DNA from: Acanthornis magna
Taxonomy: Eukaryota > Chordata > Aves > Passeriformes > Acanthizidae
Direction of reading: 5' to 3'
Length of the DNA: 64,000 nt
Assembly: GCA_036785705.1 (NCBI GenBank)
Contig: JAWUZG010000084.1
Span: 4,337,001-4,401,000 of the forward strand
Shown here: in pieces, positions 13,101 through 26,305 of the stretch
Position numbering within the stretch: position 1 is the stretch's first letter
Layout of the letters: every line of letters begins with the position of its first letter
Made by a program: the position numbers and the translations under genes
Notes under the pieces: model-generated
What the model was told of the DNA's origin: nothing
The model's input: only the letters and a program-made list of their open reading frames with translations
The model's database searches: none

Positions 13101-14930
13101 CAAATTTTGAATTCTGTTGAAATATGGAAAGAAGAAAGAGTTTATTAGGCATTTTTTAATTATAGATTGAAAGAACATTTGGGCTACACTGTTAATGATG
13201 TTTTTTGATTCACAAGCCAGATCAATATTGATATTAGTTGCAGGTTTGGGGATTGTTTATTGAATATTTGACAGATGCACCTCTAAACTCAGCAAAAATT
13301 CAGAAAGTGTGAGTGCATTTGTGCCTTAGGACAGTTTAAATTAAATGATATGAGATGGGATTTTAGTGCTCTTATTTGGATATAAATTCCAACTTTAGTT
13401 GACAGTGGAGGGATAGTGGGAGAGAGTGGATCATTTCTTGAAGAATTTAATTTTCAGCATACCTTAATCAGAAATATTAATGCAAATTTTCTATGAGGGT
13501 AAGAGGAATGAAGACAGGGAAAATGGGCAGTCATGGGTTTGCAGGAGGTTTGCAGTACAAACCCTTGTGCTTCTAATCCAATACTGGCTCATAGCCACAG
13601 ACTCTTCACAGACCACTTTTTCTTGTTCTTTACATTTATGCTTCAAAACATCAAAATTGCAGCATTTTAGCATTCTTCCAAAACAATTAGTTCAGTTTAA
13701 ATACTCAGCTGCATCATTGCTGTTATTCCATGCTCACAGCTTTAGTTTCTCACAGCAATTTTGAGAACATGTGGATTTTTTTGCTTTCATTCCTCCATCA
13801 GCTGAGAATGGTCCTCTGAAAGCAGTTTTCCAAAGCTGTGTGCAGTGCATTCTGCTGAAAACTTCATGACATGACTCGTGCTTTTAAAAGAAAAACCAAA
13901 GAAATAAATAAATCTTTGTCATCATCAGCTTAAAGCAATATACACAGAGCGGAATGTGTGTGTGTATACGAGTGTGTATAATATACAAATACATACATGG
14001 TCATTTAATATATATAGTTTAATGTTTAGACATGAGGAAACTGTTTATAGTAATTTTCTTATCCATGTAAACTATATCAAAAGTCTGTAGCTAGACATAA
14101 AAACGTAACCAGATCCACTATCTAAAATCTGCTTGAGCATCACTAGCTTTTCCACATTTATCAAGGGGCTCGCTTGTTATTGATTAATATACAGCCATGA
14201 GTAGCAGTCTGCTTTCTCAAACACAAGATGCACACAAGATCCCCAATCTTTAGATTAAGAAAGGCATTCAGAAATTTGTAAAAATTATTTTCTCCTGCCA
14301 TTTATTGCTGTATCTTCATTTGTCCTTGGCTTAAAATAACCTATAATACTGCAAAGAAATAAAATCTCTTGGCTATTTAAGCTATATGATATGACTTTGT
14401 GCTGAAATACTCATGAAACAGCTTGTGTTGATGGAAAAGTGAAAATTGAATTTTTTTTTATTTATATGAATTTGAATCCCACACACAGACCTTCTTAGAA
14501 TTGTAGTACAGAGGCTTTTTCTTTTCATTTTGCAAATGGAAATGCAATTTTTCTACATCCCATATAAATTCACTTTAATAATCACTCCCTAAAATTAAGG
14601 TTTGCTATGTTATTAGTCAAATAAAAAGGTTTAATTTGAGTTATATAGGCAAAGAAATATACCCACGGTAGACACCTATTCATAAGATAAAAAACCTGTC
14701 AGTAAATTATCTGTCAACTGCCACGTTTGATATTTCCTGTTTCTTTTTCTCTCCATAAAATGTTGGGCAGAATTAGTGCAGAGCACATTTGTGTCAATGA
14801 TATTCCTGTTTCTTAATTCAGTTGGGAGCCTGCCTGGGTGAGGCAGTGCACCTTGGCACCCTCGAGACTCCTCTGCCTGGGACAGCCTGGGGACATAAGG
14901 GTTCCATTGAGTTGAGCACAGTAGCTGTGC
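10161..14930. other. Unique intronic DNA, no gene seen
   Basis: This is AT-rich intron sequence. A mildly GT/TA-rich stretch (short TG and TATA runs) lies at about 13955-14020. The open frames at 10799-11014 (-) and 13480-13764 (+) are short and resemble nothing known. No transposon was recognised. Confidence 0.55.
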
Positions 14931-14961
14931 TGTTTTAACTCCCCAGCCGGAAACTTCTGGG

Positions 14962-15182
14962 GAGGTTTAGATTAGATATAGCAAGAAATTCTTTACTGTG
15001 AGGGTGGTGAAGCACTGGCACAGGTTCCCAGAGAAGGTGGTGATGACCTGTGCCAGGAGGTGTTCAAGGCCAGGTTGGATGAGGCGCTGAGCAGCCTGGT
15101 CTAGCAGAGGTGTCCCTGCCCATGGGAGTGAGATAATCTTTGATATCCCTTCTAACTGAAGGTGTTCTGTGAAGATAAGAAT
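14962..15182 (+). mobile_element. CR1 LINE, 5'-truncated 3' end
   Basis: This is the 3' end of a chicken repeat 1 (CR1) non-LTR retrotransposon in sense orientation. The diagnostic order is present: tttagattagatata, then ttctttactgtgagggtggt, gaagcactggcacaggtt, ttcaaggccaggttggatga, gcagcctggtctag and gtgtccctgccca. It decays near gttctgtga, where intact copies end in tandem attctatga-like octamers. Older CR1 copies lack a poly-A tail, and none is seen. Point differences and small gaps against my memory of the consensus show an old, inactive copy. The left boundary could lie up to about 30 bases further upstream. A minus-strand open frame across it (14967-15221) is not coding. Confidence 0.93.
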
Positions 15183-15189
15183 CCAGGGT

Positions 15190-17000
15190 TCTCTGTCCCG
15201 AGAGTTACTGGGTAGAGGCATTTTTCCCTGAATTACTGTGTGGAGTATCAGTGCTCATCAGATTCAGCTGAGAGGCTCTTCATCACTTTAATGGGGCTTG
15301 AATCAGTTCTTCACATCTTCACAGCAGGCCCAGTGATTTTACTCAGAAAGTTCTGTGAACTTTTCCTTGGAGCTAGTTGTGTGGGTTTGGGACATACTGA
15401 TCTTTTGGTCTGTGTCATCACATTTCACCTGACAGGACAGAGATCTAAATCAAAATTGTTTAAGAAGATAAAACCTTCCTGTGTAAAATTCAGGTCATCA
15501 TTCCAGGGTGAAATTCCAGGGGAGACAAGAATCCACTTTGATATGGGATAGTGTGTTTACAGTTAAGCAGGATCAGGGTTTATTTATCTGTCTTGTTCTT
15601 TTGACCAAAAATGTATGTCTGTTTGGTTTGTGGAATCATGATTATACTTTTGCAGCGCCTTCAGGAGAAATGCCACTCTGTCTCAGCTCTTTTGCAACAA
15701 TGTTAAGGAAACTAGATGTAAAAATTCATTTTCACTGAACAAAATAAGGGGAAAGTCTACAGTGTTCCATAGATATAAGTTGCTTTAAATGCTTCTCTTT
15801 TCAAAAGTTAATTATGTGATTGCTGCATTACTTAAGAGCTGAGAAGAACATATCTATAATGAGCAGAATCTGAGCAGATTTTTAATGCATCTCTTTTAGC
15901 TCTCCCTGTGGCTAGGAGTGCTTATTGAGATGTTCATTTACAATAGATTACTGGTACTTTTTTAAAGTACTTTCCCACTCTCCATAATTGATGTATTAGT
16001 ATATCCCCTAAGCATATTTTCTTGCTCGTCTTTACTCCATTAAGATTAAACCGAATGGTCATTAGATCATAAAGCAATAAAATATTCACTTTGCCACTTA
16101 CTGTAAAAAAGCTGTCAAATATAAAGATTGACTTTGCCTTCAGGTACATTTTTAATGGTCCTTTAAATATAGCCCTGAACCACTGTAATACATGGCAAGA
16201 GAAGAAGAACTTTCGTCATCGGGGAAGTATATCTTAATTAGGTGGCAGGCCCAGAATTTTTTTGCTCAGCCCATGCTCTGCTGTGAAAGATTTTTATCCA
16301 TGGTGATCTGAATTCATGAAGCAGTTGCAATGCAGGTTAAAATTAGGGAGACAATTTATACTTTATTGCTTGCTATAGACTTTTTAATAGGTTTTAATTA
16401 AAATGTCAAAGATCATATTCTACATGTATATTTCTTGTTCAAATAACAGTGGAGAATATGAGTTTGTAAAGATATGAAATTACTCAGTTTTCAATGTGCA
16501 AGCATAAACTGCATTTGCAAAGAGGTGTGCAATCATGAAACAAACCCCAGATTTTATGCTTAGAAATTTAGACTTGCAGAATGGTGCGTGTTTCCCTTAC
16601 TCACTATTTCCATCATTACTTTTTCCCCATTGTTCTTTTCTTCTAAGGGAGAAAATGTTTCAAATGGTAAAAGCAATTTTCAAAGGGCATCAAAGAAGAC
16701 AGAGGATACTTCTATTTTATAATTGAAGGTTAACAGGTATAAAATACATAAAATATATGCAGCAGCACCACTGCAAAGCTGTTCTTGTCCCTAAGTTTAC
16801 TACCAACCAAGCTAGATAGACTTTGTAAAAAAAAAATGGTATTAATGGCTGAGTAATTATTATTAGGAGAAACTGAAGTCAGATTTATTTTATTGATTAG
16901 CTCTTTATTAATTATGACACGGCTTCAAAGTCACAGACTTCCCAGACATTCAAAGTATCAATATTCACTAGTTTTGATTATTACCAAATGTGAGATCTCT
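15190..17000. other. Unique intronic DNA, no gene seen
   Basis: Intron sequence between two CR1 fragments. The overlapping open frames at 15240-15551 and 15508-15738 are not recognised and have no splice or promoter context that would support them. The stretch 16170-16330 is compositionally complex and may be constrained, but nothing definite can be said. Confidence 0.5.
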
Positions 17001-17003
17001 CTG

Positions 17004-17048
17004 TCAGTAATCTCAGGGCCACTTTTTTGTCTGCCCTGAGATTACTGA
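17004..17048. repeat. Perfect 16-bp inverted repeat with 13-base loop
   Basis: The left arm tcagtaatctcagggc (17004-17019) and right arm gccctgagattactga (17033-17048) are exact reverse complements, separated by 13 bases (17020-17032). Pairing stops on both sides, so the whole structure is a compact 45-base hairpin. It lies about 285 bases upstream of a CR1 ORF2 fragment but is not part of it. Its function is unknown. Confidence 0.95.
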
Positions 17049-17333
17049 AGTAATTAACAATTTGATAACACTCAGAATTGTAGTGAAAAGCTTTGGGATA
17101 TTCTAGCTTATGTTTATTGTATTGGCTTTTAAAATGATGGTGTTAATGTCTGTAATACTTGAGGTCTTCCACAGGAAAAACCCTTTTCCCAAGAATTCTG
17201 GTGTGCTATAATGGTATTCTGTGATTTTATTTGGTTGGAGCCTGGACTTGTTGGGGACTGGGAATGGTGATGAGGAAATGATGAGGTTTTGACTCGAAGA
17301 AAGGAGGGGTGTCAGCAGAAGGGCTGCCTTGGC

Positions 17334-17600
17334 CTGTTTAGGAGACATTCAAAGAGCCCTTTTGGAAGCATTCCTGAAGGGCAAAGGAGTCCAGGGAGGC
17401 TGGGCATTCTTCAGGAAGGAAACCTTAAGAGGCACAGGAGTAGGCCATTCCCTGTGCTGAGAGATGAGCTGGTGGGTGCAGCCTAGGTGAGCAGAGAGCT
17501 TTGGCTGGAAGTCAGGAAAAAGGGGAGAGCTTGAGACTTTGCGAAGAAGGGGCAGGCAACCTGGGAGAACTACGAGGATGCTGTAGGTTGTGCAGGGCTA
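17334..17600 (+). mobile_element. CR1 LINE internal fragment (ORF2, between endonuclease and RT)
   Basis: The DNA follows the CR1 ORF2 segment that lies after the endonuclease domain and before the reverse transcriptase core. The recognisable translated stretches are PFWK near the left end, KGVQGGW, RELWLEVRKKGRA and DFAKKGQATWENYEDAV. The frame is broken by at least two shifts and by an in-frame TGA at 17532-17534, so nothing is made from it. Both ends fade into unrelated DNA, and no CR1 3' end follows. It is therefore a decayed internal piece rather than a simple 5'-truncated insertion. It has the same orientation as the fragment at 14.96 kb, but with ORF2 lying downstream of the 3' end the two cannot be one collinear copy. 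Confidence 0.88.
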
Positions 17601-20600
17601 ATTTAGCCTTTAAGATAACAATTTTTGCCATCAAAGCAACCACTTAGCTCCATCAGTTTTGTCAGTGCAGATCCCTTTCTGGCAGCTCCCAGATCTCCAG
17701 GGCTGGCTCAGCCACCCACACAGGCAGCTCAGTTCTGGTCTCGGCGCTGCTGCCTGCTCCCAGCCTGGGGAGAAGGTGTTCTTTCCTACCTGACTCGGTG
17801 TTTTGACACATCTCTCTGAAGTTTGGTCTGCCTTGTCACTGATGGGAAGCACAGCCCCTCTGATGCTTACAGCAAATGTTATTTCTTCCTTTTATCAGTT
17901 TTCCTCAGGTGAAAGCACGTCCCTCACTCATTATGTAAAACAGATAATTAGCTGATTACTTGTGCTCCACTTAGCACTATGATTGGATATGTGTCACTCT
18001 TGTCAATGTTGTAGGATAATCTTCAAAAGAGGGCAGTTTGCCCTGTAGATGTTCTTCTTGTGTCACCATCAGTATCCTGGAGACCCTTCTCACTCTCTGC
18101 TGCGCTCCTTGTGTTGATCCCACTGTCAGTGACTGCTCTTCTTTTTCTGGCATTGGACAATGGCCCTAAAGCTGTCACTGTGCCCCTGAGTACCCTCCTA
18201 ACAGAGGCTCTGACAGAGCTGCAGGAAGTACCTTGAGCATCTCAGTGGAGCTCCACTGGAGACAAGGGCTGGAATTAAATTCACAATAAATTGAGATAAT
18301 TTGACACTTACCTGTGAATGTTTTATGAAACAGCACTGCCATTTCTCATGTATTTGTGGTGAAAACGAGAGGAAATTAGTTCTTTACCTCTTCAGTCCCA
18401 CCTTTAATTTCACCTCCTCTCTCTTTCTACTCCTCCTATATTTGCACTGAAAAGCATTTTAGTAAACATATATGAACTTTTTCTGAAATTATATTCTAGG
18501 TTTCTCTCAAACAGCACCTATGTTTCAGTCTCTCCCAGAGTGTGTGCCATTATTTGGCCAATTCTTTTGTACTTAATTGTAGAACTTTCCAGAATTTGAA
18601 AGGTATATATCCTTTTCTTTAAACAGATGTTCAAATGAAGTGAAAGAATTCAGTTGCAGGTCATTCATTTATCCATAGTGTTACATGAGAAAAATTTTCA
18701 CCCTGTTTTTTTTTTCCTGTGGAAGGTGTAATAAACTAGCTTGTAAGTCCCCTGTTTGCCTTTATGTCTTTGTAACATCTGTTTCAGAAACACCAGGCTT
18801 TGTTTCAATTCCAGTTTGATTGGAATTGGCCTTTCCAATGGCCACTGTGCACCGAAAAAAGATACTGTGAAGCACTGTTAAATTTACAAGTAAATTACAT
18901 AAATTCCTATACGCTCCTAGTAGGTTTTGACTGTCCAGATGGTAACTAAAGCCTCTAACTTTTCCCATGTGTGATGACTTTTAAAGGAACCAAAATAACA
19001 ACATAAACACTAGCCCCCTCAAAAAAACCCAGTTAAATGAATGGCTTTTCTTACCTCTGTGCCGTAGGTGTGTTTGATAAAAGCAAGAAAAATATCTAGT
19101 CCTTAACAGAAAACATCAGAGCTTTGTCATCCTGTAAAATTGAATTTTTAGTAGCAGAGGAGGTTGGGTCTTGTCCACCTAACACAGCCCTGCCTTTGTG
19201 CTTGGAGCGCCTGCAGTCAAATTTGCACCTAAGAGAAAAATCTGTGGAATATGGAGGATTGAGAGGAGCAATAACCTGTGTATCTCAGTGGTTACAGCTG
19301 AAGGTATTTTTGTTTTTCTAACCTGCTGCTGCTGGCACGGAATAGCCTAAATTCTTGTGGATATTTTGAGCTGGACAGCAGGCCTGATGGCTGCCTGTTG
19401 ATTTCCTCTTAGATGAGCTCACTACTTTTCCATTTGACCTCACGTAAACCACAACTGTTTTTAAAAATTTAAGGAGAAAGTGCTTAAAATATAAAGGGAT
19501 ATCCAGTTTGAGATAAGACAGTAGCCTTGGACTTGACTGAGTCACCACTATGCTTGACATTGTTTTTCTCCTTGGGATAGTAATTTTTCTCCTCTGAATT
19601 TTATATACGTTTTGGAAAAGAGAGGTTATTCATCCTCTCTTTCACATTATGATGTTAGGAGTATAAATTAAAATATATTCATTTAATACATGTTGGTTAA
19701 GTATATCAAAATACAAGGGGAGGGGCTGGATTATAATGTTTTATATATTTTGTTTAACTGATGACATAATTCTTTGATGGCATCATTAAACAAGATTTTT
19801 TCTTCCCACAGAGATATTCAGCAAGATTTTTTATTCACACAAGGTTCATCTAGTGGTTTCAAAGCTCATTAAAATATTTAAGAAAATAAATGTCTTAATA
19901 CTCAGACAAGTTGGTGAGAGAGTTTTTATTGGTGCAGAGTGGTTAAGTACCTTGCATATGTTATAAATTTGAGACTGAACTGGGAATTAAATTTTGGACC
20001 AGTTTAAGGACAAATATATTTGTAAAGATTTTCCTGGTTGCTGTGCAGAAATACATCATTACCTCCATCAATAAGTATTTTTTACTCTGATGTCTCTCCA
20101 TTGTGTGTTCTCTCTAAAACTGAATAGTGAAAAAGGAGAATTGTGCTCCAGTTTTAAGTAAAACCTAAGTCAGAGGGTCTTTTCTTCGGCCACTGCCTTT
20201 GAATAGTGATTTTGACTGTACATGACTTTCAGGGTTGCTCAAAATTAAACTCCAATTGTGAGGTGAAAGAGCAAGTTTAATTTGCATGGGAACTTGTTGC
20301 TTTAGAGTTAGTAAGAGTATTAACCAGTTATATAGGATGGGTAATATAGAATATATTTCCTTATTTATTTTTTGTGTGAGGACACAGAAAATTATCTTGA
20401 CCATTGCCTGATGCAGAAAACAGTCAGGGTCCCCTGGCTCTGGCCGTGCCTTTGCATTCCTCCACACTGGGCTCTGTGGTCTGTCCTGATGGCTGTGGCA
20501 GTGTGGAATTCACCAGGACGCCAGGCAGCACAGGGATCTGTTGTGACAGTCCATAGTGTCTGTGCTTCTGCGAAGCCTTGGAAAACATTGCAAAGTGCTT

Positions 20601-21575
20601 TTCATCTTCAAGAAAGGGAACGTTTTTGCTGCTCTTAATACCCCATGCAGGAGTGAAAGAAAGATGGAGCATTCCAATATTTCTGAGGCAAAAGGCAAAT
20701 CACTCCATCATTATTTGAGGAGAAATAGGAGATTCTGTAGTAATTAATTGAAATCCTATTAAAACCTTGGCTCATCTGCAAGTGAGAATGGAAAGAATTT
20801 GATCTGTCCTTTCCATGATAGCTCACATTTGATGAAACTGCCTTCATTTCTCCCAGTTTGTGAGGCATGAGGAAATCAGATGGGCTCCAAGAAGAAGGAT
20901 AATTCTATTTTCTTCACAGTGTGTGAGGAGAGAAAGGCTGACATGTGTTGATGAGATCATCACTTTAATAGCAGCCATTTATCTCTGAATGCTCTCTGGA
21001 GGTAAACACAACGATCACTTTTAAAGTTAAAAGCATAATTCAGCCTGGTTATTTTATTAATCCTGTTCTTATTGGGGTGGATCGGTTCAGCTGATCTACT
21101 TAAATGGTGGTGAACGCAGAATATTTTTTTCAACAATGCCTTTTATACTTTTTTCACCTTGATTTAGGATTCAATAGCAAATTAACAAACAAGCCATAAA
21201 AATCCTCATCTATTTAAGTAAAAAAGCTGATTGGACCAAGTGGAAATGTACAGAAAAAAAAAAAATCATTCTTCTTTATGAAGCACTTGGGAAGTGCAAA
21301 GCTGGCAAGAAGTTACTTTGCAAACGACAAAAAAAATCGTAATTTCTCCACAGAAATGCCACAGATCACTGCAATCAGTTTGGATTCTAGAAATCGTGGT
21401 GCTTTCCACCCAGAGTAAACTGGTTGCTAAGGAATAGGTAGGTTGAGCCTTTTCATGTTAAAGCAATGACTAGTACCTCTGGGAGATTTTTATTAGAAGC
21501 TGCTTTAGATGAAGTTCGTTTAGAGGTAAAATCATTAGAAAAAGGCACCATCCTCAGACTCAAGAATATAATGGT

Positions 21576-21597
21576 CTTGCAAGAAGATTCTTGCAAG
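21576..21597. repeat. 10-bp inverted repeat, 2-base spacer
   Basis: The arms cttgcaagaa and ttcttgcaag are exact reverse complements around a GA spacer. Each arm also contains the 8-base palindrome cttgcaag, so the element is a direct repeat of that palindrome as well. Its function is unknown; it may be chance. Confidence 0.85.
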
Positions 21598-21749
21598 GAC
21601 TTAATCCAACAGTCTGTCTGATAAAAGCACTGATAATGAACTTTTCTACTGTAGGACTTTTCTTCTACTTTGGTTGCTAGTATAAGAGAACCACCAGCTT
21701 TTGCATCCATACTTTCCATCTTGTACTTGGGATGGTTTAATACTCCGGC

Positions 21750-21764
21750 TTTTTTTTTTTTTTT
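21750..21764. repeat. Poly-T run (15 T)
   Basis: Fifteen consecutive T. A second run of 15 T lies about 100 bases downstream. No element joins the two. Confidence 0.9.
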
Positions 21765-21862
21765 ATTCCAATGAGATTTTGTACCTTCCTGTTGCATAGC
21801 AGCAAGGAACCCATCTTGTTTCCTTCTTTTCCAAGTAATGAACAACGCTGTTGTTTCCTTTC

Positions 21863-21877
21863 TTTTTTTTTTTTTTT
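21863..21877. repeat. Poly-T run (15 T)
   Basis: Fifteen consecutive T preceded by a pyrimidine stretch (tttcctttc). Confidence 0.9.
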
Positions 21878-23070
21878 CTGGGACTCTGCTTGTACGGAGC
21901 AAGATCTTAAAATGAAAATTATGGTTTGTTGCTGGGAGTTTTGTGGACATTGGTGTTGATTCATCCTTATAATTTCATCCACAGAATTAAACCAGGGTCT
22001 TCTCAATATTAAATGAGAGAGTTTATCTCTTCAGATGTATTTATAAAAAAATAACTGTTTTAAGGGACCTTTATCCCACAAAGAAGACACTTTCACAATC
22101 ATGTAGGACAATAATTGTTTATCCTAAATTCAGATAAAATTTCCAAGATGTCCATCAAAACAATCACCTGGTGGCAGTTTGGGTTTTCTTATAGACATTT
22201 CCCAAAATTTCACCTGTAAATTTTGCAAACAAGATGAAGTATTTATCAGAAAACTTTCAGTGAATTAGTCATCCGTTTGCATATTATTTCCATAAGTATT
22301 AACTCCCTATTATCTTCCTTCTTAATAAATAGTTCTAGAAGTAGGAGCAGTTAGAGTTTTCTCCTCTGAAATAAAAATACTACTTAAAAATAGAAAAAAA
22401 ATTGCTCGTAGATAATTGTCTACTTATCATATACTTTTCCTTTAAGTTTTCACATCTACTTGACTTGAGTTACTGAGTTTAATAATGGTCAAGATGCAAG
22501 TATAGACATGAAGAAAAGGGATACTTAACATTAAGGAGAAATGTATTGATTTAATTAAATTCCTGTCGTATGCCCTAGAAAGAAACATCAAATTAAAGCC
22601 AGTTATATTGGTTAGATATTTCAGATGTGACACAAATAAAGTCTTTATGAATTCCTTGGTTCCTAATTGTTTTATTTGCATCACAGCACAGCATAGCTCT
22701 TGGATACGGTTCTGCTCTTGCTCCCCCTGTAATTACTTAGACTTGGGCACAGGAGAGAGAAATCCAAGCCTGTCCCATTAATTGCTTGTTTTCTTTTCAT
22801 AGCCATATATCACCTGCAGGATTTGTTTGATGACCACTGCTTCTGCTGTTATGTGAAGACTCAGTTCAAAATGTCTTCTATCTTTATGGCACAACTTGAA
22901 GGCCGAGACATGCTCTTACTGCCAATGTAGATATGAAGAGCTGGGCTCAGACAGAGAGGTTGGAACAAAATCCTAAACTTCTGCAGCTATTTGTGCTGAA
23001 AAGTTCCTATACTCATTTATCCTAGGTTATTCACAAGATTTCAGGTTGCCAAAATAGGTTTATAGGTTGC

Positions 23071-23087
23071 TTTTTTTTTTTTTTTTT
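23071..23087. repeat. Poly-T run (17 T)
   Basis: Seventeen consecutive T. No adjacent retrocopy or target-site duplication was noticed. Confidence 0.9.
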
Positions 23088-26000
23088 AATCTCCATAGTT
23101 TTGCTGTTACATTGCACATCACATGGTTCTTGAAGGAGCAGCTGAAAATGCACTACTGCGAGATGGAATAATATATAGAATTAGTGATTTCAAACAAACA
23201 AACCCACACGCTTCAAATTAAGAACACAAATATTTTATTTTAAAAATTGATGCTTCAGGCAGGTTCCTATTTTCTTCCTAAATCTATTTTTTTGCTTAAC
23301 TGATTTTTATTGGGATGGGAGTAGAAAATCTCTTTCATGCATTGAAATGACCAACAGAAAAGATATGAATGAAAAATGTCACACCCACCCTATACAACCA
23401 ACAGTGGGAATCTAACGAGTTAATGTGGGATAGAAGAGGAGCCCAAATAATTTGGTTTCTAGAACAGAATTTATGTTGAGGGAGATGAAGTCCCTGTGAG
23501 AGATGATGGAAGACAGTTAAGGACAAGTCTGTTTCTGCTGAAGCAGTAAACTGCTAGACTCGTGCCACGTTAATGAAAAAGAAAATTTTAGTGGCAAACA
23601 GCAGATTTCCCAACTTTGCAGAGAGAACTCTTTTGGAGTCTGGATAGGCAGGAGTTCCCCGAGCAAATATCCTGAATCACAGTCACATATCAGCCTCTGC
23701 CTACAGTGCTGATGCTCCCAAATCAAAGCTAATAGAAGATCATTTCTCTCTTACCTTTGAAGCGGTTCTTCCCTTCTTTTTCCAGTGCACACATTCTTTC
23801 CAAAACACAGTGTGAAGCCCCGGAGGAAACAGAATGAAAAGAGTCTTGGTTAGTCAAGCAATCTTGATTCTGTTTTTATATTATTTTTTAGAAAAAAAAC
23901 AACTTCTACAGTGCTAGACACAATTTCAGATTAAGATCTCTGAAAACGTCAATAGATTTTAGTTTGAATCTCCTGTGAGAGCATTTCAGACCTGATAGCC
24001 CTGTCAATTTTAAGACAATAAAATTTAAAAAGAGCTATATAAATGCAAGAATAAGTTTTTTAATAATTTCTTGGGTTGTAAGAATGTTACTGTGCTTAGC
24101 TGCAATGGTGGCATGGTAAAATTTTCTCTGCATGTTTTCTTCCCTATCACCAAGATTTTTAGCTTTTTCGAACTTGTAGTTGTGCCACTCTTGCCACCCA
24201 CTGTCAATCAAGCAGATGAGGCCAACACTGAGCCCTGCTTTTTCTTGGCATACCAGGAAAATGTGGAGAGCAGTTCTGCAGATCTATCCTTGGTTGTTTG
24301 CTGCTCACAGTGGATGCAGCTCTGATTTCTAAAAGATCTTCTCACATTGCAGACAGGAAAGGATTTTACTTTTCCATAGAAAAATTATTAGTGCATATAT
24401 GCCTCCCCACTAGCGCTGATTCTGACCCTCAGAACCTTTGGGTTCCTGCGAAATTAGACTTTTGTTTAAATGTTAATGACTTTTGAGTGGCTTAATGCCA
24501 TTGGTACCTTCTTTCGAATGCAAAATTGTGTCAATAAGGTGGAAATAAATTTAATGGGTTTAATGGCGCCTGTAAGAATAAAGCAGCTTGTCTGTGACCT
24601 CCTCATTAAGGTGTTTGCTGACAAGGCAGACTAACAGCAGTCGGACTTTAATACTACTGTGTGAGGAATTACTTTATTTTAAAAGACTTCAGCAAATTTT
24701 CTTGCCTTTTTCCATCCCCATTCTGTCTGGCTGCTAGAACCTGTCAGTACTTCAAATACCTTATCTTCCTCCTTGACAGGAAATTTCTAAACATACATAA
24801 ATCTGTGGACCTAATTGCTGTTGAATATTTTTTCAAACATGTTTCCCAGGAAACAGTCTGAATCATAAAAATTCTGAACCATAAAAGTGCCACGACAGTA
24901 AAGTTAAGGTATTTATGCTGTCTATACCTTCACTCTTTTCTTTAGATTTTAATATAGCCACCTTCTTTTTGAAACAATTAGTATTTTGCATGTAAAAACA
25001 GTGAGCAGTTAGACTGAAGTTCGATCACCTGTTTCTTCTGAGTCAGCTCTGGCTTTATCTCAAAACAGAGCATGCCTTGATGCAATGAGCAATGGAAGCT
25101 AATTGTTTGTGCTGAAATGTTGCATTTTACATTATTCATGTGCAGCCCAGCTTTTGTTCCATCCCTGAAATAGTTAAATAAATGCAATTGGGAGGTCCTG
25201 CAGTGCTTGGGGTGTGTCAGGATTGTGTGTGGATGAATTTGTAAGGTGTGAGCCTGGTTTAAAGCACTTGGACACAAAGGGTCCACAGCGGTTTTCCAAG
25301 TGGGAGCTGCGGGTGTATTTCAGCTTTTGCACTGGTTTCATGTTGGAATGGTGGGAAATGCACTTAATGCAATAATTTGCCAGAGACAATTGCAAAATTG
25401 ACTGAGAGTGAACAACTTTCAGTGAGTGATATTCCTGTCATGTCACACGTGCTGTATTAACAGATGATGGTAATTGAAGCAAGATTGAAGTAGTCTAAGG
25501 TGAACCTTAATATTTATGAATTTTGTCAAAATGTGAAAAAAAAGTCAATTACAAGAAAAGCCTAGAACAGTATAATAAACCTTCGAGTTATACATAGTTC
25601 TTCCTGATTTAACAAAATCCATCAAGAGAGTTTAAAAAAAAAAGTAGCTATAAGAATGTGCTACTTGATAATGCTTGAAATTCATATCTTATAGGCTGAG
25701 CAGGAGTATGATCAGCGTTATTCAGGGAAATGCCTGCTACCTTTTATTTTCCTCAAGAGCTGCATCTTTTATTTCAAAAAGAGTTCTCAGATGGTTTACA
25801 AAAGAATTTTTTTCTGCTATTACAGCTAGAACTAGTGTAATTATCTGTTTTTCTGTCACTGATTCTACATTTCAGCAAATCACAACACAGCTGTTAACAT
25901 TGACTGCAAGGTGAGAGGTGAGGGCTCAGCATTGGAGTGTGTCTCATTTTAAAAAAACATGTATATGTTACATGTGTTTTGTACAGGCAAGTGTGAAATA

Positions 26001-26204
26001 ATGGTCCCTTGTAAAAAGTAAACGTAAAAAAAGTCTTTTTCAGTCAAATAATTTATAATCAGATGTTTCTTGTATCTAACTTGATTTTCTATTGGGAGTG
26101 TAACGCTCATAACCAGATTATTTAGCAAATCTTAGGAGTTCAAGTAAAAAAAAAATTTCAAAAACAAGTGAGACAGCTTTTTGTATGTGGAAATTGTTGG
26201 CCAC

Positions 26205-26305
26205 CTAATATGCATATATAAATAGAGTGCAGTTCCCACATATAAAAATATACATATATTTATAATAAAAATTAAAAAATATATATAAATATACATTTTT
26301 ATGTA
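26205..26305. repeat. AT-rich low-complexity stretch
   Basis: About 100 bases made almost entirely of A and T, with repeated atata, tataaa and acatat motifs. Minus-strand translation gives only Ile/Tyr-rich low-complexity peptide. It is read as low-complexity DNA; its TATA-like words are not evidence of a promoter. Confidence 0.8.

Noticed and set aside
17004..17048. MicroRNA precursor interpretation of the hairpin
   Set aside because: The stem is only 16 bp and pairing does not extend into the flanks, which is shorter than a typical pre-miRNA. It is kept as a structural finding only.
21453..21950. Minus-strand frame of 165 codons with Lys-rich stretches
   Set aside because: The Lys runs come from two 15-base poly-T tracts, and the rest is low-information sequence with no recognisable domain.
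26205..26305. TATA-like words suggesting an internal promoter
   Set aside because: The stretch is AT low-complexity DNA where such words arise by composition; no transcript-like downstream sequence is present.
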